A DNA stretch of 64,000 nucleotides from positions 3,658,001 to 3,722,000 of the forward strand of contig CAWCTD010000003.1 in the NCBI GenBank assembly GCA_963798455.1, in the 5' to 3' direction. The notes below the pieces were generated by a model. The model ran no database searches and was not told the DNA's origin. It worked only from the letters and a program-made list of their open reading frames with translations. Shown here one piece after another: positions 1-8,627 of the stretch. The stretch comes from CAWCTD01 sp963798455. Lineage in GTDB: Bacteria > Acidobacteriota > Terriglobia > Bryobacterales > Bryobacteraceae. A program made the translations under genes and the position numbers. Position 1 is the stretch's first letter; every line of letters begins with the position of its first letter.

Positions 1-1
1 A

Positions 2-424
2 CCTGCGAATCCGCATCGTATCCGCACCGTCGAGGACTTAATAAAGCGTGGCATTCGCATAGTCAACCGCGAACCCGGTTCCGGTAGCCGCGCCCTGCTC
101 GACCGGCTGCTCCAGGACAGCCATGTGCCCGCAAAGAAGATCGTCGGCTACGAGCATCTCGCCAGCGGTCATCTGGCTGCCGCCTACTCGGTGCTTACCG
201 GTGAGGCTAATTGCTGTATCGCGACGCGATCCGCGGCTCAGGCGTTTGGTCTGGCCTTTGTTCCCCTGCAACAGGAGAGGTTCGACTTCGTGCTGCATCG
301 CGTGGACTTGCAGCTTCCAGCCGTACGCGTGCTGCTGGACACGCTGCAGCGTGCTTCGCTGCGGCGCAGGCTCGAGATGTGGGCTGGGTGTGAAACGCAC
401 CACACGGGGGCGACGCTTGGGTAG
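2..424 (+). CDS. Molybdate-type substrate-binding domain protein, 5' truncated by window edge
   Basis: The reading frame is open from base 2, so the start lies outside the window. The 140 visible residues contain NREPGSGSRALLDRLL, then a stretch with GEANCCIATRSAAQAFGL. This is the pattern of the PBP-like domain (ModA-related) found fused behind an excisionase/ModE-type helix-turn-helix in molybdate-responsive regulators. The DNA-binding half, if present, is not visible. A molybdate/sulfate transporter lies 423 bp downstream, which fits a role in oxyanion sensing. The last 35 bases overlap the next reading frame. The family is reasonably clear; whether it is a regulator or a plain binding protein cannot be decided here. 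Confidence 0.7.
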   Translation, partial: PANPHRIRTVEDLIKRGIRIVNREPGSGSRALLDRLLQDSHVPAKKIVGYEHLASGHLAAAYSVLTGEANCCIATRSAAQAFGLAFVPLQQERFDFVLHRVDLQLPAVRVLLDTLQRASLRRRLEMWAGCETHHTGATLG

Positions 425-827
425 GCTTGCCGCGTTGCTCCTTCTGATGACAGCTCCGGGCGTTGTTCAGCCCTTCGATTGGCAAATGTGCCAGGGATTT
501 CCCGCGCCGCCTGTTCCGGCGGACAACATGATAGGCCTCGCCCAGGTGGAGTTGGGCCGGCACCTGTTTTGTGACACCCGCCTGTCAGTCAACGACGCCC
601 AGTCGTGCGCAAGCTGTCACCGCCAGGAGTTGGCTTTCACCCATGCACACCCGCTGTCTCTCAGCCCTGCGGAGAAGGCGGATCTCGTGGAGTTTCTGCG
701 GAGCCTAACCGACGAAGAACTGCTGAAAGATCCCACATTCGCCAGGCGGACAGCCGGAACACCCAGTCAGTCCTTCTGGACGATTCCATCCGCCACTTGT
801 TTCGAGAATCCGACCCACGGGCGATGA
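390..827 (+). pseudogene. Internally deleted di-heme cytochrome c peroxidase (MauG/MbnH-like)
   Basis: A GTG at 390 gives a clean signal peptide (MKRTTRGRR, then a Leu/Ala-rich core). The mature part begins like di-heme peroxidases: VELGRHLFCDTRLS, then the first haem site CASCHRQELAFT. Immediately after this the sequence jumps to HPLSLSPAEKADLVEFLRSLTDEELL, which belongs to the extreme C-terminus of the same family. About 200-250 central residues, including the second haem site, are missing while the frame is kept. The full-length family is usually 330-400 residues; this is 145. It is best read as an in-frame deletion remnant. A small exported mono-haem protein is possible but less likely. 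Confidence 0.65.
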
Positions 828-846
828 GGAAGCGGAACAGACCCCC

Positions 847-2013
847 ATGGCATTGAGCGAGCCCCAGAGGGGCGGTATCCGTTTCAACAGGAACGAGTGG
901 TCAGGTGCTTTCGGGGACTTGGGTACCGATCTTCCCCTCATCGTCGGCATGATCCTCGCAGCTCACCTGGATGCGGCCAGCGTCTTGACCCTGTTTGGCG
1001 TGATGCAGATCCTGACCGCACTGCGTTACCGAATCCCAATGCCCGTCCAACCCCTGAAGGCCATGGCGGCGCTGGTCATCGCCCAGAAGCTGCCAGGCGA
1101 TGTACTATACGGCGCGGGGCTGGCGATCGGAATCGTGATGCTTCTGCTGACCCTCACCGGGCTGGTGGATTGGGTCGCCCGTATTGTTCCTAAGGCAGTC
1201 GTGCGAGGCATCCAACTCGGCTTGGGCCTCCAGTTAGGTAGCATCGCTCTGAAGGACTATGCGGGGCGGGACGGGACGCCTGGCTGGATCCTGGCCGCCA
1301 TCGGTTTCACACTTACGATCTTCCTCATGGGACGAAAGAAGGTCCCCACGGCCATCGTCCTGATCACCCTCGGTTGTGCATACGCCTTCGCGTTCCGCCT
1401 CGCGCCTTCCGAATTCGTCAAGGCCGCCGGCCTGCGACTACCGGCCTGGCACGTTCCCTCCGCGACCAACGTCTGGACCGGCTTCCTCATACTGGCATTG
1501 CCGCAGTTGCCCCTCTCGCTTGCCAACTCCATTCTGGCGACACGCCAGATCGCCCAGGACTTCTTCCCGCAGCGCGGCATAACAGTTCGCCAAATCAGCC
1601 TCACTTATTCCGCGATGAACCTCTTGAATCCTTTCGGGGGCGGCGTGCCAACCTGTCATGGTTCCGGCGGGATGGCCGGACACTATGCATTCGGAGGGCG
1701 CACGGGTGGCTCCGTAATCCTGTACGGGATGTTCTACGTGGTGCTGGGCCTCTTCTTCAGCCGCGGCTTTGACCGGGTGATCCAGGTCTTCCCGATGCCG
1801 ATTTTGGGGGTTCTGCTCCTGTTCGAAGCATTGACTCTGGCGGTACTCATCCGGGATCTTCATGGGGCGCCGGCTGAGTTCTTCGTCGCCGTTCTCGTGG
1901 GCCTTGTCGCCGCCTATGTGCCTTACGGGTACCTCGTCGGCCTTGTCGCCGGCACATTGATCCTCTCAGCGTTAAGACGAGGCCTTCTTCGGCCGCCAGG
2001 CGTACTACCCTAG
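847..2013 (+). CDS. MOT1-family molybdate/sulfate transporter
   Basis: This 388-residue integral membrane protein has about ten hydrophobic segments. Near the N-terminus NEWSGAFGDLGTDLPLIVGM matches the signature of MOT1-type molybdate transporters (MFS_MOT1). A second signature, IPMPVQPLKAMAAL, follows at about residue 60. Further on, NPFGGGVPTCHGSGGMAGHY (about residues 258-277) corresponds to the family's second conserved block. It would import molybdate (or sulfate) across the inner membrane. The ATG follows the peroxidase remnant by 19 bp. The nearby molybdate-type binding domain supports a molybdate rather than sulfate substrate, but specificity cannot be read from sequence alone. Confidence 0.85.
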   Translation: MALSEPQRGGIRFNRNEWSGAFGDLGTDLPLIVGMILAAHLDAASVLTLFGVMQILTALRYRIPMPVQPLKAMAALVIAQKLPGDVLYGAGLAIGIVMLLLTLTGLVDWVARIVPKAVVRGIQLGLGLQLGSIALKDYAGRDGTPGWILAAIGFTLTIFLMGRKKVPTAIVLITLGCAYAFAFRLAPSEFVKAAGLRLPAWHVPSATNVWTGFLILALPQLPLSLANSILATRQIAQDFFPQRGITVRQISLTYSAMNLLNPFGGGVPTCHGSGGMAGHYAFGGRTGGSVILYGMFYVVLGLFFSRGFDRVIQVFPMPILGVLLLFEALTLAVLIRDLHGAPAEFFVAVLVGLVAAYVPYGYLVGLVAGTLILSALRRGLLRPPGVLP

Positions 2014-2702
2014 AGCCGCTGAGGTGACGTGGCTCCCAAATGGCTCCATTAAGAGGAGCCCGGAGCCAAGAAGCTGAAACTGGGTGACTTGCTGTCGCCA
2101 AGATTTCGCGCCGTAACCGTCAATTTTTGTTTTTTCAATCTACGGTCAATTCCCCAAACTGGACGTCGTGGGTAACCATGCCATTCACGATCGACAACGA
2201 GAACAACATCACAGCCTACGGGCGCGGTAATCGGGCCGACGATGTTCTCAACCGGTCACAAGCCTTGCAAAACTGGACAGAGCGAAGAACGCCACTCTCT
2301 TCGTGGGCGACCGGAGTGCTGTGATCGACGAGCAGAACATGCCGCCGCGTCTGGTCCAACTGTCGCCCGCGGCATACGCACAGCCAATCACCCCGAGCAG
2401 AACCCGGGTGCCGTTCGTGGCCGCTGCGCGCGCATGGGGCTGCTGGTGGCGTCGGCGGCCCACTGCGCCGTCGATTGGGCGAAGCAGTCCTGGCGCGCAG
2501 CCACGGCGCCGGTCGATTACGACGCAAACTACTGCGCGTGCTTACGCGGGCCGCGTCACGACCAAGTCGGACACGACGCGATCCAATGTCCGAACCCACG
2601 CCGAACAAGTGTGCGGGTTAGGCGTTCTGCGGCCAAGTGAATGCGCAAATCACGCCTTCCCTCAAATATCCCTGTCTATCGGAGCTTCCAAAGCAAGAAG
2701 CA
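2014..2702. other. Intergenic stretch with a duplicated gene start
   Basis: No convincing complete gene. The only recognisable item is a copy of the first 17 codons of the DUF3489 gene at 2178-2228, followed by unrelated sequence. A GGAGCC-rich stretch just after 2013 could form a weak hairpin but lacks a T run. Confidence 0.5.
2174..2228 (+). repeat. Truncated duplicate of the 5' end of the DUF3489 gene (copy 1)
   Basis: These 55 bases match 5070-5124 with three mismatches within the 51 coding bases. They include AACC before the ATG and encode MPFTIDNENNITAYGRG, against MTFTIDNENNITAYGRG in the intact gene. Similarity stops abruptly after the 17th codon, so this is a broken duplicate start rather than a gene. 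Confidence 0.85.
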
Positions 2703-3425
2703 CTACAGCGTTGCCAGTGCCTCCGGCATTTCATCCCAGGTCCTGCCTTCCAATTCGCGCCCGGCCCTCTTTTTCAGCACACCGCCCCACTGCTTAAAGA
2801 AGAACGCCACGCCAGCACTCCCACATTGATCTCGAATGTCCGTCACCCAGTCAGGATCGACTGGCCGAGCAGCCGGCCCGGATTCGCCGCCCACAATGAC
2901 CCAGTCAATCCCACGCAGCTTCAGTTTCCGCAGTGGGCCCAGCAGCGGTTCCAGCGAGAGAAACTTGACGTGTGCCCCTGTTTTTTGCAGGTGGTCGACC
3001 CGGTCGAGGTAATCCTCGTTCTCCACGCTGACACCCATCCAGATTTGCGGCACCCACTCCAAACGCGGGCTCAATTCCATCAGACGTTCTGATCGTTTCG
3101 TCAAAACCTGGTACTGGTGCCAGTGCGCACGCCGCATCACTGAAAAAACGTCCTTGATGTAGGAGAGTGGAACGTCCTTGTGGAATAGATCGCTCATCGA
3201 GTTAACAAATATCCGCTTGGGGGATTTCCACCTCAGCGGCAACTCCAACATTTGCGGCTGCAGCGTCAATTCGAAGCCGTTCCGGTAGTTCCGCTGGCCC
3301 ATCGCCTGGAGCCGCACTGCGAGGCGTTCCGCATAGCAGTGTCTGCAACCGGGGCTGATCTTAGAGCAGCCGGTTACCGGGTTCCACGTTGCGTCCGTCC
3401 ACTCAATGTGCGAATTCGTCGCCAT
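2703..3425 (-). CDS. DUF5131 (phage Gp37/Gp68 family) three-Cys protein
   Basis: This 240-residue protein opens with IEWTDATWNPVTGCSKISPG followed by CRHCYAER. That is the characteristic three-cysteine start of the Gp37/Gp68 family, which resembles an iron-sulphur radical-SAM core. Later hallmarks are SMSDLFHKDVP, VLTKRSERL, WMGVSVEN, LSLEPLLGP and WVIVGGESGP. The substrate is unknown. It begins one base after the stop of tcmP and is surely co-transcribed with it. NCBI family descriptions pair these two proteins regularly. The pair is typical of phages and islands; a defence or nucleic-acid modification role is conceivable but unproven. Confidence 0.88.
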   Translation of the reverse strand: MATNSHIEWTDATWNPVTGCSKISPGCRHCYAERLAVRLQAMGQRNYRNGFELTLQPQMLELPLRWKSPKRIFVNSMSDLFHKDVPLSYIKDVFSVMRRAHWHQYQVLTKRSERLMELSPRLEWVPQIWMGVSVENEDYLDRVDHLQKTGAHVKFLSLEPLLGPLRKLKLRGIDWVIVGGESGPAARPVDPDWVTDIRDQCGSAGVAFFFKQWGGVLKKRAGRELEGRTWDEMPEALATL

Positions 3426-3426
3426 C

Positions 3427-4266
3427 TCAAAGCCCTTGCTTCCTGCGATACTTGTCGAAGATGTCGTTCACTATACTCGCCGCAGCCGGTTTTTGGGAAG
3501 CAAAATACAGATAGTAGATCGTCGAGTTGCTTTTTGTCTTCATCGGCATGGGGGTCGGCACGTACTTGAACCCCGCCTTCCTTTCCAGCCGTTCCCGGAA
3601 CGCCTCAGCGAACTCCTCATTGGAAACCTTTTCCGGCTCGCTGAACAGGTTTCTATCCGTAGCATAGCCCGCTTCCTTCCAGGACTCGTCCCCCCATAGC
3701 CGCGTAAGTTGATCCATCTTGCTCTGAATCGACCTGTCCGGGTTCCGGCGCATGGCATTCCGGTTAATGTCCATGATCATGAGGTTCATGAAAATCTCAA
3801 CCGACCGAGCCTTACCAGCCGCCTCAATCACCTGCCAGGTCAGATTGATGTTGTATGGGTCCAGAAGGCAGAGTGCCCTGCGGTAGTCCTCATATCTTGC
3901 CCGCGGGAATATCTCTCGCACCAGCACGTTGTTGCAATCCTCGCTGTAGATGAAGACGTCCGCCCGCTCTCCCGCCAGCATGCGCAATTGCTCCGCGCGT
4001 TGGGATTCGGTGTCGATGAAGTGGTACTCGTGAAATGGAGGATCGGTATTCAGAGCGATAAGAGGGCTTCCCTCCACCAGTTCGCCGCTCGTTTTCGAGA
4101 GGTGATACCCCGGTCCGGCATAGGCATCAATGTAGATCCAGCGCAGGCTTTGGATTCGCTTCCGCCGATGCGCTTCCATGATCGTGGCGTAGGCCGACGC
4201 ATACTCCTTGATGATGGCCAGCTTGACCTCGGACCAAATGCCAATTTCGTCGTACTCGACACCCAC
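3427..4266 (-). CDS. tcmP: Three-Cys-motif partner protein TcmP
   Basis: This is a 279-residue protein with a GTG start. YIDAYAGPGYH near residue 45 looks like a methyltransferase-type motif I (D-x-F/Y-A-G-x-G). LLDPYNINLTW near residue 130 resembles the DPPY-type motif, and FIDTESQRAEQL between them fits the acidic nucleotide-binding position. These are the hallmarks of the TcmP family, which is named for its partnership with three-Cys proteins such as the DUF5131 gene directly downstream. Function is unknown; an AdoMet-binding Rossmann fold is inferred. The pair sits in a small accessory block flanked by the duplicated DUF3489 gene start. Confidence 0.85.
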   Translation of the reverse strand: MGVEYDEIGIWSEVKLAIIKEYASAYATIMEAHRRKRIQSLRWIYIDAYAGPGYHLSKTSGELVEGSPLIALNTDPPFHEYHFIDTESQRAEQLRMLAGERADVFIYSEDCNNVLVREIFPRARYEDYRRALCLLDPYNINLTWQVIEAAGKARSVEIFMNLMIMDINRNAMRRNPDRSIQSKMDQLTRLWGDESWKEAGYATDRNLFSEPEKVSNEEFAEAFRERLERKAGFKYVPTPMPMKTKSNSTIYYLYFASQKPAAASIVNDIFDKYRRKQGL

Positions 4267-4689
4267 AACAAAACTTTAGCAGAATGTTTCGATGTCAAGG
4301 GATATACTGGATGCCGCCCGACTAAAGTGACGCATAACCACCGGTCGAAGAACTGAACCGTCCCAATTTCTTTCTCCATGAAGCTTGGCTAGCTGTTCCT
4401 TCTATGTGCCCTTCCATCAGACGGACGCCCCGGTCGTTAGGGCCGCCCACGAGGCCGAGTAGTCGCCGACCCGTAGAAATGGATTCTTATCACGGTCGCG
4501 GCCAGCCGCAACGACAGGCCCAACACGACGCGATCCTGCGGTGGGACCGCGCCACCAGCAAGTAAGCCCCGCGTGCCAATCGCTGCATCTGTTTGAAAAC
4601 ACGCCGCCTAAAGATCAGCAGGATTCGCAGAATTGACTTGATCGTGTACGCAACCAGAGTGATGAATGTGTGTGCAAGGAGATAAACAG
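4267..4689. other. Intergenic region between tcmP and the small gene at 4690
   Basis: No gene recognised. TTGACT at 4633-4638 is followed by GTGTACGCAAC, an inverted match to the prophage operator core TTGCGTACA, but no acceptable -10 box lies at the right distance. A strong ribosome binding site (AAGGAG, 4677-4682) belongs to the next gene. Confidence 0.4.
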
Positions 4690-4983
4690 ATGGCAAGAAC
4701 ACAAAAAGGCGCCTGGAAAGAGTGGCACGGATTTGCGATTGAGATCAAGCCGGACACCGACCTTCGGATGGGGATCCTGATCGCCGAGTACGAAGGCGGG
4801 GCCTACGAGCCGATCGCGGTGGTGGCCACGGTCAACGAGGCGCGCGAGATCGCACAGAGCAGTATGCGCGGCCGGATGCGGCGCCTGGAACGCGGCGAGG
4901 AGGTCGCCTGCCCCGAGACCTACAAACTCTGGGCGCCCGGGCTGCGGGGCCGGTACCTAACGGTCCCGGTGGTGATCGAGTAA
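4690..4983 (+). CDS. Small conserved-looking protein of unknown function
   Basis: The 97-residue product starts at the ATG placed 7 bases after AAGGAG. It is soluble, mixed alpha/beta, with no signal peptide: KEWHGFAIEIKPDTDLRMG, then IAVVATVNEAREIAQSSMRG, ending in LRGRYLTVPVVIE. I do not recognise a family. It lies 90 bp upstream of the DUF3489 gene in the same direction, and both have the look of island or phage-satellite genes. A coding assignment is supported by the good ribosome binding site and typical codon use. Confidence 0.65.
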   Translation: MARTQKGAWKEWHGFAIEIKPDTDLRMGILIAEYEGGAYEPIAVVATVNEAREIAQSSMRGRMRRLERGEEVACPETYKLWAPGLRGRYLTVPVVIE

Positions 4984-5069
4984 GCGCGACACGCCCCGCC
5001 GGGCGGCGCAGACCGCCCGGTCCTCCCTGATGAGCCGGGGCCGAAACGACTAGGTCGGAGGACTCAAAC

Positions 5070-5124
5070 AACCATGACATTCACAATCGACAACGAGAAC
5101 AACATCACAGCCTACGGGCGTGGT
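5070..5124 (+). repeat. Duplicated gene start, intact copy (copy 2)
   Basis: Partner of the repeat at 2174-2228; here it forms the genuine start of the DUF3489 gene. Confidence 0.85.
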
Positions 5125-5670
5125 GAACAGATGCCGGCATTCGACGATTTCGCCGGCGACGGACTCAAGCAGTTCACGAGCGAGAAGGAGCTCGAGCGGG
5201 TCGTCCTGGCCTCAGAGCGGCCCGGCGAGCGCTTGATCGAGATCTGGAACTCCCTTGCAGGCGTCGCGCCCTTCGACGACTTGAAGCCGGTCAGGAAGTT
5301 CACGGACCGCAAGACGGCGATCGCCCGGATCTGGAAGGCCATCCAGAAACTGGCGCCGGCCACCACCGAGGCGGCGAAGAAGGAGCAGCGCTCCAGCAAG
5401 CCCAAGCCGGCTGCGAAGAAGGAGAAGGTAGCCCGGCAGCCCAAGCCTGCCGCAGAAGCCAAGGCGCCGCGCGAGGGGACAGCCAAAGCGAAGGTGATCG
5501 GGATGCTGCAACGCAAGGGCGGCGCGACGCTCCAGGAGATCATGGAGACCACGGGCTGGCAGCCCCACACCGTGCGCGGCTTCATCAGCACGCTGGGCAA
5601 GAAGACTGGCCTGGTGATCAACCGCACCAGGCGCGAGAGCGACCAGGCGCGGGTGTACGAGGCGCAGTAA
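5074..5670 (+). CDS. DUF3489 domain protein
   Basis: This 198-residue protein has three parts. The N-terminus (MTFTIDNENNITAYGRGEQ) is the segment also found in the truncated copy at 2178. Residues about 100-150 form a Lys/Ala/Pro-rich linker (KKEQRSSKPKPAAKKEKVA). The C-terminus holds a DUF3489 domain: KVIGMLQRKGGATLQEIMET, then GWQPHTVRGFISTLGKK. The domain resembles a winged helix, so DNA binding is inferred. Such proteins recur beside recombinases and in mobile islands. The basic linker would suit nucleic-acid contact. Confidence 0.8.
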   Translation: MTFTIDNENNITAYGRGEQMPAFDDFAGDGLKQFTSEKELERVVLASERPGERLIEIWNSLAGVAPFDDLKPVRKFTDRKTAIARIWKAIQKLAPATTEAAKKEQRSSKPKPAAKKEKVARQPKPAAEAKAPREGTAKAKVIGMLQRKGGATLQEIMETTGWQPHTVRGFISTLGKKTGLVINRTRRESDQARVYEAQ

Positions 5671-5879
5671 GGAGCGGGCGCTGGAGATCCGGAAGCACAT
5701 GGGAGTAACGGCGGCGCCAGCGAGCGCCGCCGATTTGCAGGCAGGAGGCCGACGTGGTCGCGGTACTGGATGGCACCTGTGTTTCGGAAGTGGTCGTCGG
5801 CGCGCCCTTAACGCAATGAGGCAGAACACGGTCCCGCAAAGGCCATCCCGGGGAAGGAATACCGATGCCCTCGATGCCT

Positions 5880-7544
5880 TCATCCCTCGCTGCTGAGCAC
5901 CTGGGTCCGGAGGGATTCAAGGCTCTCCATATCCTCGCGGATACGGGGTGCTTCCTGACCAGCCGAGGCGATCAACCCCTCGATGGTGGCAACCAGACCA
6001 TTAAGCCGGCGCATCGATTCCTTCTCCAGGCTCAGCAGAGCCCCGCTCACATTCCCCTCCCACTGAGCCGCCAGACGGGAAAGGTTCATAATCACCACAT
6101 CGGCCACTCTCCTCTCGAAGTGCCTCTTCACCACACCTTCGACTAGCACCATCGGTACGAGGAACGAGAGCAGCTCCCAGTTGCGGTCGAAGATCTTGCC
6201 GACGCGGACGTCGGGGGAGCGCGGGTCCTCGGTACGAAGATCTATCTGCGTCGTCCTCAGCGGCACGCCGAGGGCCTCCAGGGTTCGTTCCGAGAGCCTG
6301 TTGCGGAAATCCTGGAGTGACTGAGACAGGAGGTGACTCACGCGGCGAACCGGCTCGACGAAATCACTCCGATGCCTCTTCGAGAGATCCGCGATCTCCC
6401 GGGTCATGCCGTCACTCAGCCATTTGTCGAACCTCTCGATCACCACACTGAGGCTTCGAGTCCAAACCGGGAACTCGCTGTCCAGCCCCGCGAGGGTCCG
6501 CTCCCGCAGCGGCTGTTCATCCTTCCGGAGGATCTCCTCAAATGTGGAACGGGACGTATCGGTGGCATGCCGCACGATCAGTCGCAAGGCCAGCCGGGTA
6601 TCATCCAGAGACGCCTTCTGGCCCAGTATCTTCTGGCGGAGCTGTTCGCGCTCGGAATCGGCAGTCTCCGCGGCTTTCAGCGCGACATTGAGATAGTCGG
6701 CGCATTCCCCCACGAGAGAGACGATTTTGTGACGCAAGATGGCGGCGCGTTGCTCGTCAGCCTTGGCGTGGACTTGCGAAAGCAGGCTCTCGTCGATTTG
6801 CGCGCGAAGGTGCTCGTACCCGGGCCGGACCGAGTACGGAAAAACCGGCACTGAGCCGCTCCAATACCGCGCGAGTTGCTTCTGGACGAAGTTCTTGACC
6901 TGAATCCGTTCACTTTCATCCAGGACGTCGATCTTTGTGAGCAACAACGAGATGTTCGGGGTGTAGCGGCTCAGATTCCGAATGAGTTCGATGTCGTGCT
7001 GAGACAGGGGCGGGTCCACGCTTACCGCCACGAGAGCCAAACCCACGTTCGGCAGCCACCCCAGCGAGGCGTCCGTGTTGTGTTCGAGGACGCTCTCGAG
7101 ACCCGGTGTATCGACGAATCGAATCCCACGATAGCGTTCCATCGAAGGAAGTTCCACGCACACCAAGGCGGCCTGCTTGGAATTCTCCGGGTTCTGGTCT
7201 TCGGAGATGAACTCGCCGATGCGGTCGAGAGGAATGGATTCAATGCGGCCATCCAGGAAACGGACTTCAGCCCTTTCCCGAGGACCGTATTGGATTTCCG
7301 TCACCACCGACGTAACCGGGATCACCCCAACGGAGAGTAGTTGGCGACCGAAGAGGTGATTGAGAAAACTGCTCTTGCCCGCTTTGAAACGTCCAAAGAC
7401 CGCGATATTGAGCGTCTCCTCCTCCGCAAAGAGCCGGCAACTCTCCAGGAAGTCCTCCAGGGCTGTGATCTGATACCGGCCGCAAATCGCACCCACCCTG
7501 TCCAGCGCCCTTCCCACGCAGTCTTGCGTCAGGGAAGGTGTCAT
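5880..7544 (-). CDS. Bacterial dynamin-like GTPase
   Basis: This 554-residue protein carries all GTPase motifs of the dynamin family. G1 is GRFKAGKSS (residues 51-59), G2 the Thr in VTSV (77-80), G3 DTPGL (145-149) and G4 TKID (203-206). The long helical C-terminal half, with a hydrophobic stretch near LLSFLVPMVLVEGVV, fits a membrane-binding stalk/paddle. The ATG at 7544 overlaps the stop of the AAA gene (ATGA), so the two are translationally coupled. It is the last gene of the five-gene operon led by the minus-strand fluoride riboswitch. Dynamin-like proteins remodel or protect membranes. A role in repairing membranes under fluoride stress is an inference from context only. Confidence 0.88.
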   Translation of the reverse strand: MTPSLTQDCVGRALDRVGAICGRYQITALEDFLESCRLFAEEETLNIAVFGRFKAGKSSFLNHLFGRQLLSVGVIPVTSVVTEIQYGPRERAEVRFLDGRIESIPLDRIGEFISEDQNPENSKQAALVCVELPSMERYRGIRFVDTPGLESVLEHNTDASLGWLPNVGLALVAVSVDPPLSQHDIELIRNLSRYTPNISLLLTKIDVLDESERIQVKNFVQKQLARYWSGSVPVFPYSVRPGYEHLRAQIDESLLSQVHAKADEQRAAILRHKIVSLVGECADYLNVALKAAETADSEREQLRQKILGQKASLDDTRLALRLIVRHATDTSRSTFEEILRKDEQPLRERTLAGLDSEFPVWTRSLSVVIERFDKWLSDGMTREIADLSKRHRSDFVEPVRRVSHLLSQSLQDFRNRLSERTLEALGVPLRTTQIDLRTEDPRSPDVRVGKIFDRNWELLSFLVPMVLVEGVVKRHFERRVADVVIMNLSRLAAQWEGNVSGALLSLEKESMRRLNGLVATIEGLIASAGQEAPRIREDMESLESLRTQVLSSEG

Positions 7545-8290
7545 TGGATCTCGCACCCCACGAATGCCGGCAATACATCCATGCGAAGCGACAGGAATTT
7601 GATGTGCCGCCCATTCTGATACTCCGGGCGCGCGGCCAGCCGGCACATCTCGAGTATCTGTCCGGGATTGCCGCGTGCGGACGCGAGCACCTTGTGCCGA
7701 AAGTCCTCCAGGTCGAGTGAACCAAGCCCGAACTTCGATGTGGCCGCCTCGAAGAGTTTCTTGCACTCAGGAGGCGTGAGCGGCTTCAGGGAGATCTCCT
7801 CGCGAGGGTCCCACAACAGTCTGCGTAGACGACCCAGGCAGTCATGCGATCGGGCAGTAACGATCAAACAGTTGCCGGGAAGATAGTAAACCTCCTGCAA
7901 GAAGCGGTACATTCGCGGATCAGCGTGTTCAACATCCTCCAACAGGATCGGACGCGGTTTCGCTTTGAGAGCGTCGAGGACCACGCCTTTCAAGGCGATG
8001 CTGGTTGCATCGCTCAAAGTCGGGTATCGGGCGGTTCGACAACGGAGCACCTCGGCGAGGCGTACCAGGAGCTCATGTAGCGCACCTGCTGCGCGGAGCA
8101 GTGAGTGGGGTCCATGGTAGCGTGACAACGCTTCCTCCAGCAGCCGAGTCTTCCCGATTCCGGTAGGACCGAGGATGAGGCAGGACTGGCGCGACCCAAG
8201 CGCGCACACCACCGCTCTTACCTCGGTCTGGCGGCCGACTGGCGGAATCTCGCGATCCACCACTACCCGCCACTCATTCAACTTTCTCAT
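7541..8290 (-). CDS. AAA/STAND-type ATPase, operon partner of the dynamin-like GTPase
   Basis: The 249-residue protein has a Walker A (GPTGIGKT, residues 41-48) and a Walker B (ILLEDVEHA, about 115-123). An ORC/STAND-like tail follows: LIVTARS as a sensor-1-like strand, then LTPPECKKLFEAA and SARGNPGQILEMCRLA, the winged/lid pattern of AAA_16-type ATPases. VGRQTEVRAV before the P-loop is the usual VGR(x)xE entry of this class. It overlaps the DUF190 gene upstream by 17 bases and the dynamin gene downstream by 4, so it is firmly in the operon. A regulatory or loading role for the GTPase is inferred. Confidence 0.82.
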   Translation of the reverse strand: MRKLNEWRVVVDREIPPVGRQTEVRAVVCALGSRQSCLILGPTGIGKTRLLEEALSRYHGPHSLLRAAGALHELLVRLAEVLRCRTARYPTLSDATSIALKGVVLDALKAKPRPILLEDVEHADPRMYRFLQEVYYLPGNCLIVTARSHDCLGRLRRLLWDPREEISLKPLTPPECKKLFEAATSKFGLGSLDLEDFRHKVLASARGNPGQILEMCRLAARPEYQNGRHIKFLSLRMDVLPAFVGCEIQ

Positions 8291-8627
8291 CTTGCGTCGG
8301 CGCCTTCTTCTGAACGCGGACTACCTTGACCTCGGATAAGGCCAGCAGGCCAGTGTCCATCATCTCTTCCACAGCCGGGGCCAAGGCGGCCAGATTCTCG
8401 GCCGAGTCGACGATAGTGATCAGGATCGGTTGGTCATGGCGAACCACATGAGATCTGTGGATCTCGGCGGTTCCGCCGTAGCCTTCGAGACCGCGAAACA
8501 CGGTGGCGCCGGCGATCTTCATCTCCCGGCACTTGTTGACGATCGCCTCATACAGAGGCTTGCCCTGGTAGCGGTCAGTTTCCGAGATGTGAATTCGCAG
8601 GAGCCTAGCGGGATGTGCTTGCAGCAT
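8274..8627 (-). CDS. DUF190 (PII-like) protein
   Basis: This 117-residue protein is a single DUF190 domain: ARLLRIHISETDRYQGKPLY, then MKIAGATVFRGLEGYGG and ILITIVDSAENLAALAP. DUF190 belongs to the PII-like superfamily of small trimeric signalling proteins and is often encoded beside ion transporters, including the CrcB fluoride channel. It overlaps the double-DUF190 gene by 23 bases. Its place after a cation:proton antiporter suggests it modulates that transporter (inference). Confidence 0.85.
   Translation of the reverse strand: MLQAHPARLLRIHISETDRYQGKPLYEAIVNKCREMKIAGATVFRGLEGYGGTAEIHRSHVVRHDQPILITIVDSAENLAALAPAVEEMMDTGLLALSEVKVVRVQKKAPTQDEKVE

Noticed and set aside
4633..4660. Prophage-type promoter/operator before the gene at 4690
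   Set aside because: TTGACT and an inverted TTGCGTACA are present but no -10 box lies at 16-18 bp.
5699..5896. 65-codon plus-strand frame after the DUF3489 gene
   Set aside because: Overlaps the end of the dynamin gene on the other strand and has no recognisable sequence; an ATG alone is not enough.
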